From the NCBI RefSeq assembly GCF_024139115.2, contig NC_085141.1:399735591-399799590 (forward strand): a DNA stretch of 64,000 nt, written 5' to 3'. Shown here one piece after another: positions 47,801 to 57,189 of the stretch (position 1 is the stretch's first letter; the number at the start of each line of letters is the position of its first letter). A program made the translations under genes and the position numbers. Source of the stretch: Armigeres subalbatus. Its lineage: Eukaryota > Arthropoda > Insecta > Diptera > Culicidae. A model generated the notes under the pieces. That model worked only from the letters and a program-made list of their open reading frames with translations, was not told the DNA's origin and searched no databases.

Positions 47801-49117
47801 TAATCTCATCTCTAGACGGAAGATCTCATCACCACACTGACCCCCACGCAGACCGTCCAAGCCCAGGTTATCGAAACCATTACACCGGACCAGATGAGCG
47901 ATGAAGTTACCAAGGATGTCATCAGTCAGTTCTTGCCCACCCGTAAGCGTAAGCAGCGCGTGAAGAAGCCATCGCAATCCCAGGGAACCAATGCTACCGG
48001 ACTCGTACAACAGGCAACGGCTACTGTCTCGGCTGGAGGAACTCAAGCGGCCAAGGTTCTGAAAACTGATGAAGAAGGCACTATTCAAACGATCATTGTT
48101 AACAGCGCAGAGGAAGCGGCCAACGTTGTAAAGGACATCAAGAAGGAAGCTCAAGTGGTTGATGGAACCTCGGTCATTGATACAAAGGACGGTATTATTA
48201 GTAAGTCGAAAGCGAACATTATTGCAGGATCGAATATAGTACAATGTGAGCTCGATTTTTTTTCAGAGATCAAGAACAAATCTCAATCGGAACAACCAGC
48301 CACTTGCCCGATCTGTCAGGCCGTTATTCGTCAATCTCGTAACTTGCGTCGTCATTTGGAATTGAGGCATTTTAAGAAACCCGGAATGAAAAAGGAACGT
48401 GTCAAGAAGAGCAAACAAGGTTCGTATTTGAAAATGTAGAAAAGTATCGTGAACAATACCTACATAATATTCCACTGTTCGCAGGTAACGCAAACGGACA
48501 GGCGAATACTAGCGGATCAGCCGGCAATGGAAGTGGAACTGAACAACAGGTACAGGTACAACAACAGGCCCAGCAACAGACCACCATCGAAACGGCAGGA
48601 ACGATATCGGTAACGGTTTCCCAGGCACAGGCTCAACAATTGGAACAGGCAGCCGCCAATGGTCAACAGCACGTGGTAACGCAACACGAGAATGCTGACG
48701 GAACGACTTCCCTCTCAATTGCACAGGTACAGACGCTGGATGGACATCAGCTTGCGATTGGAAACTTGAATCAGGTAAGTTACGCCCTGCGATATCACAT
48801 TAATATTTCGTCAAAGAAATTTTTATTCAATTATATGTTTATTAAGGGTGTTGGCTGGAACTGCAAACTGGAGGCGTCCTACAAATTATGATTGACGGAA
48901 TAATTAAAACCGGCAGATTACCTTCACCGTGTAAATATTTCTCCTTTCTTTCTTGCTTTCACAGGCCACTCTTATCCGTACTAGTGATTCAATCGAAGCC
49001 GGAATCATAGCAACGCACGAGCCAACGCTTCGCCCGCATACGGAACTGTTCCGCGTCGGCAACACCGTCTACACGATAGAGGAACGTCGGCCAGATCAGC
49101 CGAATCGTTTGACTTAG
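26854..49117 (+). CDS. Trl: Trl, Trithorax-like (GAGA factor)
   Basis: Six coding exons: 26854-27045, 47334-47618, 47816-48200, 48267-48419, 48485-48774, 48965-49117. All junctions are GT-AG and phases agree, giving 485 codons with stop TAG. Residues 1-120 are the BTB/POZ domain (MSLPINSLYSLTWGDYGTSL, then CKHPVVMLAGVNANDLEALL), almost the Drosophila GAGA sequence; it mediates oligomerisation. Residues 301-322 are the single C2H2 finger (CPICQAVIRQSRNLRRHLEL then RH; Cys301, Cys304, His317, His322), preceded by SEQPAT and flanked by basic residues that contact GAGAG. Residues about 355-410 are Gln-rich, as in fly GAGA. RKRKQRVKK near residue 200 is a likely nuclear localisation signal. The nuclear protein binds GA repeats, keeps promoters nucleosome-free and acts with Trithorax/Polycomb targets (family knowledge). 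Intron 1 is 20,288 bp and full of transposons; the others are 197, 66, 65 and 190 bp. Two features suggest extra isoforms: the 66-nt intron and the frame after the stop. Confidence 0.95.
27548..27741. mobile_element. Pogo/Tc1-type MITE
   Basis: TIRs CAGTCAAACCTCCATGAGTC (left, and reversed at the right) with TA on both sides (27546-27547, 27742-27743). CAGT ends with TA duplication fit pogo/Tigger-like or Tc1-like transposases. Non-coding. Confidence 0.85.
28644..29705 (-). pseudogene. LINE ORF2: reverse transcriptase part
   Basis: 353 codons in one frame (open about 100 nt further upstream without a Met): QQFGFKRGHSTAHQLLRLVK, LLDVEKAYDSVW, YGVPQGAVLSPILYNIFTAD, the catalytic YLFADDTGY, and the thumb region (RSKLLLYKSVFRLTLTYAFQ). 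These are the canonical blocks of a Jockey-type RT. It ends with the usual short tail and no RNase H. Compared with relatives, about 70 codons are missing upstream near 29810, where the linker frame (30379-29798) runs into this one. Confidence 0.85.
29798..30379 (-). pseudogene. LINE ORF2: linker between endonuclease and RT
   Basis: 193 codons with the helical segment typical between EN and RT (RNRRRRQWIRTRDPTYKNIV, LWKISKALRKN). It overlaps the end of the endonuclease frame and stops where the internal deletion begins. Confidence 0.7.
30300..31305 (-). pseudogene. LINE ORF2: AP-like endonuclease, split by a MITE
   Basis: The N-terminal part (31305 down to about 31053; LNVVNWNSRSVSNKKIEFFD, VTETWLRP) and C-terminal part (30817-30300; FVIGDLNARHRQWN, LDLVLSNN, SSDHLPVTF) are the two halves of an exonuclease-endonuclease-phosphatase fold that nicks target DNA. 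A 231-bp MITE plus 4-bp duplication separates them. Removing 235 bp puts the halves in the same frame, so the endonuclease was intact when the MITE landed. Confidence 0.85.
30822..31052. mobile_element. MITE nested in the LINE endonuclease
   Basis: The inner 39 bp of the TIRs (30831-30869 and 31005-31043) are perfect inverted copies starting TTTGCGATTTGGGCGTAACT. The outer ends CGGGACTGA and CGGGACCGC complete the TIR. ATTT flanks both sides (30818-30821, 31053-31056). Confidence 0.85.
31289..32064 (-). pseudogene. LINE ORF1 remnant (gag-like)
   Basis: Two overlapping frames: 32064-31450 starts with NIPQQAYHLKTVKAGVQLMF and ILSGLPDYTVQELAEEL, a Jockey ORF1 signature; 31798-31289 carries CKITPLCVKCGEKHLSAAC, part of the knuckle region. 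A frameshift and a small deletion near 31800 separate them. Confidence 0.75.
33512..34198. mobile_element. TIR element with ATTT duplication and inner palindrome
   Basis: The ends CAAGCATAATTTTTCATAAC and, reversed, CAAGCATAATTTTTCATAAG continue as GACGTRTGTAACAA. ATTT is at 33508-33511 and 34199-34202. Inside, 33571-33712 is a second inverted repeat with 41-bp arms starting AACTTTTCAAAAGGACCTAA, probably a nested MITE. Confidence 0.7.
34605..37352. mobile_element. 2.7-kb hAT-like non-autonomous element
   Basis: The ends CAGGGTGTCGACTACCTGG (left) and CAGGGTGTCGACTC (right, reversed) bracket the region. Both flanks carry ATTTA directly (34600-34604, 37353-37357). Subterminal repeats GGAAAGTCAGGGAA occur near both ends, several times on the left. 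Similar CAGGGTGTC ends are widespread in animal hATs. The interior has no transposase frame. Confidence 0.75.
36818..36884 (+). repeat. 34-bp tandem duplication
   Basis: ACAGAGAGTGAATAAGAATT CTTACTTCGTAAGT-type unit twice in a row with one substitution, containing the palindromes AAGAATTCTT and ACTTCGTAAGT. Confidence 0.8.
37370..37660 (+). mobile_element. tRNA-derived SINE, sense
   Basis: CAGAGGCGTAGGACTGCTAA and ACGAGTTCTATTCTCGTC are A-box and B-box-like, followed by a body with GTGGGAAACATTCTAGGTTC, like diverged Feilai relatives, to AGAGCCATATAAGAAAC. It lies just outside the hAT-like element. Confidence 0.65.
37870..38490 (+). promoter_or_regulatory. Unique GC-rich island within Trl intron 1
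   Basis: In an AT-rich, repeat-filled intron this block stands out by GC content and CpG, for example CCGAACGGGCGGGAG, GCTCGCTCGTACATGGCTCG and GGAGAGCCGGGGAGAAG. A 129-codon ORF crosses it (38087-38476), but its composition is not convincing. GATAAGTGAGC at about 38476 is a possible donor. It could be an alternative promoter or enhancer of Trl; this is inference. Confidence 0.4.
38779..38950. mobile_element. Harbinger-like MITE, TTA duplication
   Basis: GGGAAGATACATTAATTACG (left) and GGAAACATCCATAAATTACG (right, reversed) with TTA at 38776-38778 and 38951-38953. C-rich interior. Similar ATTACGTAA phrases at 19940 and 62930 suggest other members. Confidence 0.7.
38960..39147 (-). mobile_element. 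tRNA-derived SINE, different family
   Basis: On the minus strand GTGGGCTTCGTAGCCGTGCG begins a tRNA-like head; GAGTGGGTTCGATTCCCGCC is a B box; the body GAAACTTTTCGTGATAGAAA does not match Feilai. I saw no intact tRNA cloverleaf, so it is a SINE rather than a tRNA gene. Confidence 0.7.
39665..40190 (+). repeat. Dispersed repeat, copy 1
   Basis: Starts near CCACCTAGCGTTGGTGGTGC and ends TTTGTATACAAGAAAGGCAA. A second copy is at 57190-57556 in reverse. They share GCTGAGTCGATTGGTATATA, CTATGGGTCTCCGAGCCTTC and an (AC)n run. Non-coding; superfamily unknown to me. Confidence 0.75.
40814..41382. mobile_element. Harbinger-like MITE, TTA duplication
   Basis: GGAGCTGTTCATAAACCACG (left) and GGTGCTGTGCACAAACCACG (right, reversed) with TTA at 40811-40813 and 41383-41385. 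GTCTACG phrases recur inside both ends. Confidence 0.75.
42147..42398. mobile_element. MITE with CCACGGG duplication
   Basis: TIRs CACAGAGAAACAGACGTCTC and, reversed, CACAGAGAAACAGACGTTTC; the direct repeat CCACGGG is at 42140-42146 and 42399-42405. The ends and duplication length are near those of hAT elements. Confidence 0.8.
42882..43752 (+). mobile_element. RTE-like LINE, 5'-truncated copy A
   Basis: RT end and C-terminal domain: CFADDMDIVGRTF, VVNASKTKYMLVGGTERD, LYGHESWTMLEEDLQELGV, RVRWVGHVARM, then a TAAATAAATGAATG tail. TGGGGGAGTGT is directly repeated at 42871-42881 and 43753-43763, which proves insertion into the older LINE. Compared with copy B it lacks a few bases near 43012 and has a frameshift near 43410. 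Confidence 0.88.
44074..44343. mobile_element. TA-type MITE in the older LINE
   Basis: TCTCGCGCTTAGTTTCATAC (left) and TCTCGCGCTTAGTTTCATAG (right, reversed), then GGGGCGTAACTGTATAG on both; TA on each side. The left TIR carries a 13-bp internal duplication of TTTCATACCTAGG-like sequence. Confidence 0.75.
45382..45780. mobile_element. Foldback hAT-like MITE
   Basis: About 165-bp arms start CAGGGATTGAACTTATCATT on both strands. Flanks GTCGAAAG (45374-45381) and GCCGAAAG (45781-45788) form an 8-bp duplication with one mismatch. It shares internal phrases with the element at 62482-62770 (CATACAACAC, GGAATAAGTTATT, ATACTAAATGAT). Confidence 0.85.
45790..47270. other. Distal part of Trl intron 1, no gene
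   Basis: Nothing coding. Near 46205-46262 the phrase GTCGCGGATTT is repeated, resembling the subterminal motif of the hAT-like element at 20815; near 41398 another CAGGGCTGTTAC end fragment occurs. Both may be scraps of that family. Confidence 0.4.
48201..48266 (+). other. 66-nt, stop-free, frame-preserving intron of Trl
   Basis: The donor is GTAAGT and the acceptor CGATTTTTTTTCAG. The length is a multiple of three and no stop occurs in frame, so spliced and retained messages both encode full proteins; retention adds 22 residues about 12 residues before the finger. The strong donor and pyrimidine tract argue that it is a real intron, and the spliced junction is the one closest to fly GAGA. 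Confidence 0.75.
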
Positions 49118-49582
49118 AACGATGACGATGACGTCGACAATGGGGGCGACGTGTATGAAATAGTTGAAGGAGTCGATTACGATTGCATCATCGATAGTGG
49201 CGTGGATGTAGAAATTGAGGAGGAAACTGGCGAAGGCATTGTGGTGGAAGACGAGGAGGAAGTAGTAATGGATGGTGGCGTTGGCTCGGCATCCGGCGTT
49301 GTTGACGCCAATGGGGTGATTCTGGATGCCGCCACTAACGATGAAGAAGAGGACCTGGATGATGACGAACCACAACAGCTGCAGCATCACCAGGTAGGTA
49401 CCCAAACGGGGGAAACGACCGTTGTTACCGTAACATCGTCATCTGCGGTGGTACAAAACAATCGTAATGCGATAACCATCAACAGAAACAGCAGCAACAA
49501 TGGTGGTAGTGGCAATACCAGAGGTAATAACACAACCGATGGTGATATGGGGTCGTCCTACAAGCACTTTTTAATTCTCTAA
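49118..49582 (+). CDS. Trl: Acidic in-frame extension of Trl after the TAG stop
   Basis: 154 codons remain open in the Trl frame between TAG (49115-49117) and TAA (49580-49582). The first 85 residues (start NDDDDVDNGGDVYEIVEG) contain 34 Asp/Glu and no Lys/Arg; the rest is Gln/His, Thr/Val and Asn/Ser/Gly rich. This is not the composition of a random 3' UTR. Two routes could express it. Exon 5 ends in phase 0 at 48774 and the TAG sits in TTTGACTTAG, so splicing to 49118 keeps the frame and yields 589 residues. Alternatively TAG readthrough would yield 640. CAG|GTAGGT at about 49393 is a possible further donor. Drosophila Trl also makes isoforms with different C-termini. Confidence 0.55.
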   Translation, partial: NDDDDVDNGGDVYEIVEGVDYDCIIDSGVDVEIEEETGEGIVVEDEEEVVMDGGVGSASGVVDANGVILDAATNDEEEDLDDDEPQQLQHHQVGTQTGETTVVTVTSSSAVVQNNRNAITINRNSSNNGGSGNTRGNNTTDGDMGSSYKHFLIL

Positions 49583-50967
49583 TTTATTGAATGCAGTTGA
49601 TGATCAACTCTCGCGTAGAAGCGGAGTTGATTGAGTGGTTCCTACTTCTGCCACTACGGAAGGCAGGCACCACTTACGATAGCTTCTACGTTTTTATGAT
49701 CAATTTAGTAACATAAGGAATATCAAGTTTACGTTGAATCAACACGTATAACGAACGTTTGTTCAGTCACAGAATCGAATGTCTATCGTGAATAAGATTT
49801 GACAGACTTATAATTAGGATGGAAACTTTGATGAGATAAGTCAAGAAAGTTCTGTTAGTAAAATTTTAGCGAATCGTCGCAAGAAGTAAAGTTATTCAGT
49901 TTTACGCTATCTTAAATACTTATTACATGTTTTAAACGACATAAAATCAAACATTAGAAGGATTAATATTTCACAGAAAACACAAACAAATGCAGCACAC
50001 ATAATATACGCTCGGTATATTTTATAGCTTTGTAAATAGCAGCTTATATTGATAGTGACGTAAAGAAGCAAAACCCGATTATAAAATATTGATGATTATG
50101 CAGTTTAGTAGAATATGGCTGAATGTATTTTTTGCAACGATACAAATCGATTGATTGCAAATGACTACTTTCGTAGGAAGTAGCTCGAGTGCAGCATAAG
50201 TAGGATGCAGATTCTGAAATAGTTTTCGTAATTGAACAATAACATATATTGTGCATAAGACCCTTGGTATGGAATATATCGTATAAATAATTGTAGTTGC
50301 TGTGGTTTGAGTTTAGTGTATAAATGGTTGAGGAATGGATGTCTGGAATTTTGTTTTGAGAGCACTAGTGTCAAGTTCTCACGATGGTGGGAGAAGTGAA
50401 GGATGGTCTGAACCACGTGATTAGATTTGTTAATTGTTTCTCGACTTGCTACCACCAACCTGGTAAAATTCGACACAATGCCAATTTTTCGTTTTTCTTC
50501 TTTCAAAATTAGTTGTTTCCACACCGGATGTTGTACCTAAGTCATAAAAACAAGGTTTATATTTTGCTTTTTCGATATACCCGAAAGCCTAGATTGGTAA
50601 ATGCATCATGCTTCAGGAACAATCACGACAGATGTTAGAAATAGCTACCACAATGGCCGTCGTAGTCGTAGCCCTCATCTTGCGTTTTTATGGCAGAAAT
50701 GTTATTTTATAGGCGATGTAGTACATCTGGAAAATATTTTTTCGTACACGCTGCGACTGGGAAAAGATAAAAAAAATGCTTTTCGAAGTTTTCTGATGCT
50801 TGTTTTTGCTGAATTTATGTAGTTTTGAAATTGGAATCCAACGCAATTCACCTTAAGCAAGCAACACCCCTGGACGAACGACCGGAAAACCGCACTCACT
50901 GCGTAGACACTGTATTGGCTTTCGAACCAAAATATGTGGTACTAGGGGAAATAACAACTATAGCAGC

Positions 50968-51105
50968 TTTTGTTCTATTATTGTCAGGGGGTTTTTGTTG
51001 AAGTTTTATGAAATTTGGCCACAATATTCTTTGATATGCAAAGAATGTTTAGGCCAAATTTGAACATAATTGGTTATAGAAAACCCCCCTGACAATAATA
51101 GAACG
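50968..51105. repeat. Hairpin-forming MITE-like inverted repeat
   Basis: TTGTTCTATTATTGTCAGGG at the left is matched in reverse at the right, and the arms continue with AAATTTGGCC towards the centre, leaving a short loop. No certain target duplication. Confidence 0.65.
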
Positions 51106-51989
51106 AACCATGTCAAAGCTGTCATATCCGCTATGTGTGGACTGCTGTGGAGTTCATCAGCACTGGATTGAATGAGAAGTTACTTCGCAATTGAACAATC
51201 GCGTTGGTGTCACGGTAACTGTAATTATTCCAATATCTTGTTTTGAAACACTTATCCGGCGTTTCAACACAAATGGTATTGTAATAGTATCAACCAATTT
51301 TAGAAGCTCAAAAACATACAACTAAAATCGAAAATATTTGATATCGATTCACACTCTTGCAGATTTTATCAGTGCCACTAGTCAACCAGCTAGATGCATG
51401 CACTGTAAATGGATGTGCATATTTCTAATATATTTAGTTGTGTGTGTTTCAAGCTTCAATAATTCAGTTAACAGTAAAGTAAGCCGAGTTTACATTTAAT
51501 TCGAATTTCTAATCAATCCATATCGTATATGGTGGGGTAGATCTCCATCTTTCCACGCGGAGAATGTTCGTTCATTGTCAACTTTCACACGTTTGGTTAA
51601 CTTGGGCTGATACCCAATAAAAAGCAAGGTGGATCTGATATGATGCCAAATCACGCCCTTGCATAGAATTGGTAAAAAAGTAAATGATTCCTTCTTTAAA
51701 AATAAGCATTCGTCAGGCTAATGAATACAAGTCTCTTTCAATCACGAATTTGCTCAGAATTATGCGAAAGAGTAAATTGCTCCTTCAAAACCACGCATGT
51801 GCCTAAAGAAGGCGAAAAGACAGATCACTCTTGTTGATCATTTTTGTTACCAATCTGTATATCAGTAGCGGTAGGCCCAAAATCTCAGCCCGAATAACAA
51901 AAATCTTTCACTAGGTGGGCTCTAGCTGTTTTATCATAAAATCGGAAACAATTATTTTCTCTCCCCAAAACTCGATAAGGCCCGCTACC

Positions 51990-52216
51990 CACGTAGCGTA
52001 TTTTCAACGCTGCGTCCACACGGCGTTAAAAGGACGCATGTGTGCATCGGGAAAAAGCGGTACGCACCGATGCACACCTGCGTTTTTTCAACGCCACGTG
52101 CACGCAGCGTTAAAATAACGCTGGTGTGCATCGGCGTGATGACGCTGCGTTCCCGCTTTTTCCCGGTGCACACCTGCGTTTTTTGACGCCACGTGCACTC
52201 TGCGTTGAAATGACGC
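51990..52216 (+). repeat. Three-copy tandem repeat of about 80-97 bp
   Basis: Units share GCACACCTGCGTTTTTT, AACGCCACGTGCAC and GCGTTAAAA, with clear starts at about 52073 and 52170 and a diverged earlier unit. Related phrases (GATGCACGTGGCGTCAAAAA) occur at 9650-9685. Confidence 0.7.
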
Positions 52217-53994
52217 TTCGTGGCCATCGAGCCTAAGTCTCCAAAATTGACTGAAAAAGCGACAGATGTTTCATTTGCAAGTTTAGAACAAATCCGTAAA
52301 ATGTTTCTAGTTCAACTAGTACTGTCGAGAATAAGACAGTCGGGTAACTCAATTGTGAGTGAATGCGTGTCCAAACGATTGGAAAATGGCTATATTTTTC
52401 AATTTTTTTTTTCATCATCTTTTATTGTTTTGGTCTTTAATCGTAACGAATTCTTCTTGTAAATAGAATCACATTTGGAAAATTTTCGAATAAAAACTAC
52501 AACTACACTCTATTATCAATGTTTTTCTCATCTATTCTTATGAAACGATCAGGATTTTATGGACAATGCCATTTAGGGGAGGCTGAAGAGGAACAATATT
52601 TCCGCTAATTTTTGGAAAGTTTATTTCAGTTAACAACTTTAAATCTAAAATACTCTTTACAATGATTGACTTTATTATTTTAATCCAGAGGCGTCGCGTC
52701 CGCATGTGCAACCTGTGTACTGATTTACCTCCAAAACTCTTTTATAAAAGGTGTTCGGGAATGGCCTTTTTAGTTGACGATAAATTGGGATCAACATGAT
52801 AAACACGATTCTTTCAACATGTTCCAAAAAACAATCATTTTATATCCTTACGTAGCCAAACCACGGTGAACGAACTTTTATTCACATATGCGGAGGAACG
52901 CAAATTCTTTCAAATTGAATGCTGAATGTAGATCAATATACCATAGTGAAATTTACCTTTCAAATAAAACAACACAAGGTTTTGGACATTATTCTCATCA
53001 ATGAAATTAAATTATTTGTATAGACAAGGTAATGTCGAAGGAATTCGTTAGCAAAGAAAAAAGTTGAAATCGTTTATGTGTGCGTGTGAGTGCGTTTTAG
53101 ATCAATAAGAGAAAAAAAAAACCGATGTAAAAATAAACATGCAAATGCCCGTAGCTACGAAATTTTAACTTAAGATACAAAAACATTGCTAACAAATGCA
53201 AGAATCTAACGGATAAAAAGTATATTTCTTTTAACTTTAAAAGTAGTAATATATGGTAGAAATAAAATATGTATGAATCAGATTTATTCATCACCTAAAA
53301 AACACAAAATCTTACGAAGGTAACTGGACATACCTTTAAAATAAAGAAAAAACGAAACCATTTGGAACCCAAATTTTCGGAAAACAAGAGTACAACCAAA
53401 TATAAAACAAAAAGAAAATGGCAAACTTTTTTCATACGCTAGGTTTAATCGCACTGTTGAATGCTAAAAAAGGAATCGAAATTTGAGAAAATTAGAGAAA
53501 GCTATCTAATCTATAATAGTTGTGGCATTCACAAAGTAAAGTTCGTAACAACATTGTAAAACTAAAGTGTAAACTTGTGAAAATATGTATGTCTAAATAG
53601 TTCAATACGCGAGTCATCGTTCTGTTTATTAGTTATTTGGCCCCTCTCCCATCTCTCGAACGCATTGGAAATGGTGTGCATTTATGGCATATGAGATCGA
53701 TCACGATCAACATATTATTGAGGGAGTCGAATGCAAAGTGGTGTAAGTGACAATTTCGGTCAACCGAAAATATAAATCATGCAAACTTTCCGAAGAGAGA
53801 TTTCTATTTCTGATAAGAAAAAAAAGTAAACACGCTTAAAGCATTTGTTTCTTGAACTAGCAAAATTAGAACCTAACTGGGGGCACTAATTTGAATTTCA
53901 ATAAGGTTCTCTGTTATGTCTGAAGAACAGTTCGCACTATAAAGAAAACAGCCAAGACGACACTAACAAACTGCTACCTCTATTTGGATCTGCT

Positions 53995-54260
53995 TCTCTG
54001 GCATTACAGTCTTCACTGAGATATTGCTGCCTCGCAGCCTTTTAGTGTTTATTAAACACTTCCACAATTATCAATAACGGTGTTTCTGAGCCATGTTGCA
54101 ATTTTTGCATTCGTATGTCATGATGCTAACACGATGCTACTCTTATGCCCAGGAAAGTCGTGAATATCCCCAGGCCGGGACTGGGAATCGAACCCAGTCA
54201 CCTTCAGCATGGTCTTGACTTGTAGGTCCGAATCTTGCCGCTAGGCTAGCAAACCCCCGC
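53995..54260 (-). mobile_element. Feilai-type SINE, diverged copy
   Basis: Minus strand: B box ACTGGGTTCGATTCCCAGTC and body phrases GGGCATAAGAGTAGCATCGT and GTGGAAGTGTTTAATAAACA match the copy at 55789 with about 20 percent difference. Older than that copy. Confidence 0.75.
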
Positions 54261-55788
54261 CATGTTACATAAATAGAAAAATCGGATAATGACAGAAAAA
54301 ATAAAAAATCTTGGAAAGGAAAAATAGGTATAGAATAATCAATCAAGTTTCATATTGACATAGACGAGATTTGATTCTACTTCTCCATTGACGTTCAGAG
54401 AAATAATGATGAAAAAACTAAAACTCGAGTCAATTTTTCCCACTGAAAAACACAAATACAATTTGACGCAATGTCCAACTAGGTATGTCTCAGAATGCAT
54501 AAACTTGTTTGCAAAAAGCGTGTGATCCTACAAAATTTTACTTTGTACTGATATATATCTCGCCCTTTATATCTTTTGATGATTGTGGTAATGATTGAAT
54601 TCACAATAGTTATCAATATTTTAAAATAGCTATCAATTTTCAGAATTTCATCCGTATCACTTGAATATTGTTTTATATTGTATGTCGTATGCTATTCATA
54701 ACACTGATGCAATACTAAAGAAATGTACAATAACAATTGTACCTCTCATTTGCGGAAAATTACGTACTAGGTGGCTGTAGTAAGCAAAGAAAAATATGAT
54801 GGAGCGCCACAGTAGGTCACTTGGCCAACTTGTGATGATTTGAATCGACCAAATGGTCATCCTCCGTATCTGACGACAAGACAACTAAATTATAGAATAC
54901 CTTTTTGAACTATTTTGTCTCCTGCCCTAGAGACTGTGGGAGCGATGACCCATTCTCAACCCTTAAAAGACCCATTATCACCCCGAAGATGGTATTGAGA
55001 TACTAAATGCAATATTTCAAATTCAATTTACAATTTTTTATATATAAAATAATCAAGTGTTTGTCAAAAAAAAAAACTCTAGTAAAGAGACTTTCAGCCT
55101 GAGGCTGATTCGTTTAATAAGTGTTTGTTGCTTACACCCTTTTACGCTCAACCCCCTTATTTTTAACCATTTTTCAAAAATAAACTGAATGTTGCAGTCC
55201 AGTTATAGTTCGTAATGACTGTATTTATTGGAAAAAATATATTTTTCGTGATAATATTTAACCATAGAAATCTTTCGGACGGATAGTTTATCGTGTTTTT
55301 GTATTCATTTTAGAGCGCAGCTTGCATATAATTCCCGTTATTTTTTGTTTCTATATTTTTGTAAACCGTTAACGTCGTAAGCTAAGGATCAAGACACCCA
55401 TTGTCGTCTAATGTTCGATAAGAATTAACAATGAATTCAGCTATTTAAATAACTCCGTTAAACTAAGATTAGAAACACGAATCCACTAAGCAAAAACCAA
55501 ACTTCACAGAAACATAAATTCATAACTTCAGCAGCAACCAACCAACACATAAAAAAGTACATATTTTACATTTAGAAGAAGCACATGTGGTAGAATGAAA
55601 CGAGAGACCGAAATCAATATTTGAAAGGAGGTGAAAACAAGCATGCATAGTTCATCAAAGTAACATTGAAATAAAAAAAAACAAACAAGTATAAATGTGT
55701 GTAAATACAGAGGAAAATAAAGTGAAAACCATGTGAAAAAATGTGATGACCGATAAAGTGCTTCATTATTTGGAACTAATCAGAAATT

Positions 55789-56077
55789 CTTCTTCTTCTT
55801 ATTGGCATTACATCCCCACACTGGGACAGAGCCGCCTCGCAGCTTAGTGTTCATTAAGCACTTCCACAGTTATTAACTGCGAGGTTTCTAAGCCAGGTTA
55901 CCATTTTGCATTCGTATATCATGAGGCTAACACGATGATACTTTTATGCCCAGGGAAGTCGAGACAATTTCCAATCCGAAAATTGCCTAGACCGGCACCG
56001 GGAATCGAACCCAGCCACCCTCAGCATGGTCTTGCTTTGTAGCCACGCGTCTTACCGCACGGCTAAGGAGGGCCCAC
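55789..56077 (-). mobile_element. Feilai-type SINE, full length
   Basis: Minus strand: tRNA-like head GGGCCCTCCTTAGCCGTGCG, B box TGGGTTCGATTCCCGGTGCC, body, GTCCCAGTGTGGGGATGTAA, and an AAGAAGAAG-type tail. AATCAGAAATT is directly repeated at 55778-55788 and 56078-56088, so this is a clean retroposition. Confidence 0.92.
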
Positions 56078-56358
56078 AATCAGAAATTATTATCTATCTA
56101 TTCCGATTCTGCCTTACGAATACATGTTTCGAAAAAAACAAATTGAAATTAAATTTGCGCAAAACAATCAATGTGTTTCAGAATTGCAGAATTCGCTCTC
56201 AATTGATATAGACACTAACTCATGGGTCTTGAGCACCGATGATGGAGCTCAGGCCCGTTATAAAACTAAAACATCAAGTCTCACTAGCGTAAAACAGCAT
56301 AGATATTACGTTAGAATTGAATACCAATTCTAATTTAGGTGCATTGACTTATCTGAGC

Positions 56359-56462
56359 CCTTAGGGCTGATTTCTTAACCTCCGCTTAACTCTTAAGTGG
56401 GGCTTACCCATACGCTTCAACCTGGTTTAAAGTCTAAGCGGAGGTGAAGAAATCGATCCTAA
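56359..56462. repeat. Small inverted-repeat element
   Basis: TTAGGGCTGATTTCTTAACC at the left and, reversed from the right, TTAGGATCGATTTCTTCACC; both continue TCCGCTTA. Length about 104 bp. Target duplication not resolved. Confidence 0.55.
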
Positions 56463-57189
56463 ATCTCCAGACATACACTGGCCGGCATAATGATATGCCC
56501 ACTCTAGATCTCGGTTGCGCGTGACTCGATTTCGCTGAACATTTGACCAGATCATACCCAAGTTTCGACCATATTGATTTACAGGCCAAAAAAATATTGC
56601 GTAGGTACAGATATCTTCAGCAAACTTTTTTGTATTGTCAGAATACGCATTTTTATGAACATGTCATCAGTCTACAATAGGCTGGCCCAGGATAGAAAAA
56701 GTTGTCGAATTCTACGGGGCATCCCCCAGGATTGTGCCTTTGGGTGAGAAAATCAGTCTCTGGAAAATTCAGCTCAATTGCTTGTTGCATAAGCTGGCGC
56801 ATTTGATTTGAAGTTTGCATGGAGGAGTCAGCCCAAATTTAAAGGAAAATACACCTTCGTTACTCTTTCGTTCCAAAAATTGGTTCGATATGTCCGATTG
56901 AGCTTAGAGTTGCAACAAAGTAGATGATATGTTACAAATCAGTTCCACACATTTTTTTCTCAATCTTTACTAAACCATTTAGTAATATAATTCGCTTCAA
57001 TGGCGCTTATTAAGATTTTTCGAATCTTATTATTTATTATATATTTATTAAACAGGTTTTCGGCCCTGGGCCGGTTCACCTCGTAAATTTTTTTTTTTTG
57101 AATCTGTTAAATAAGTTTTATACAGCCACTGAATTCAATTTGATCAAATATTATTTGAGAGGAGAGTAAATTTCGGAATTTATTTAATG
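56463..57189. other. Non-coding stretch, nothing recognised
   Basis: No gene, RNA or clear transposon end seen. Confidence 0.4.

Larger units (their letters stand above)
49583..55788. other. Trl 3' UTR and AT-rich flank
   Basis: No protein-coding gene is recognised. The proximal part must hold the Trl 3' UTR; several AATAAA-like signals occur and I cannot choose. Items listed separately: hairpin at 50968-51105, tandem array at 51990-52216 and SINE at 53995-54260. Scattered (TTTA)-rich stretches carry no other structure I recognise. Confidence 0.45.

Noticed and set aside
47789..48244. 151-codon minus-strand ORF
   Set aside because: Antisense of Trl exon 3; no independent support.
48989..49405. 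138-codon minus-strand ORF over the Trl 3' end
   Set aside because: Shadow of the acidic plus-strand frame: GAT/GAA codons give stop-free ATC/TTC on the other strand.
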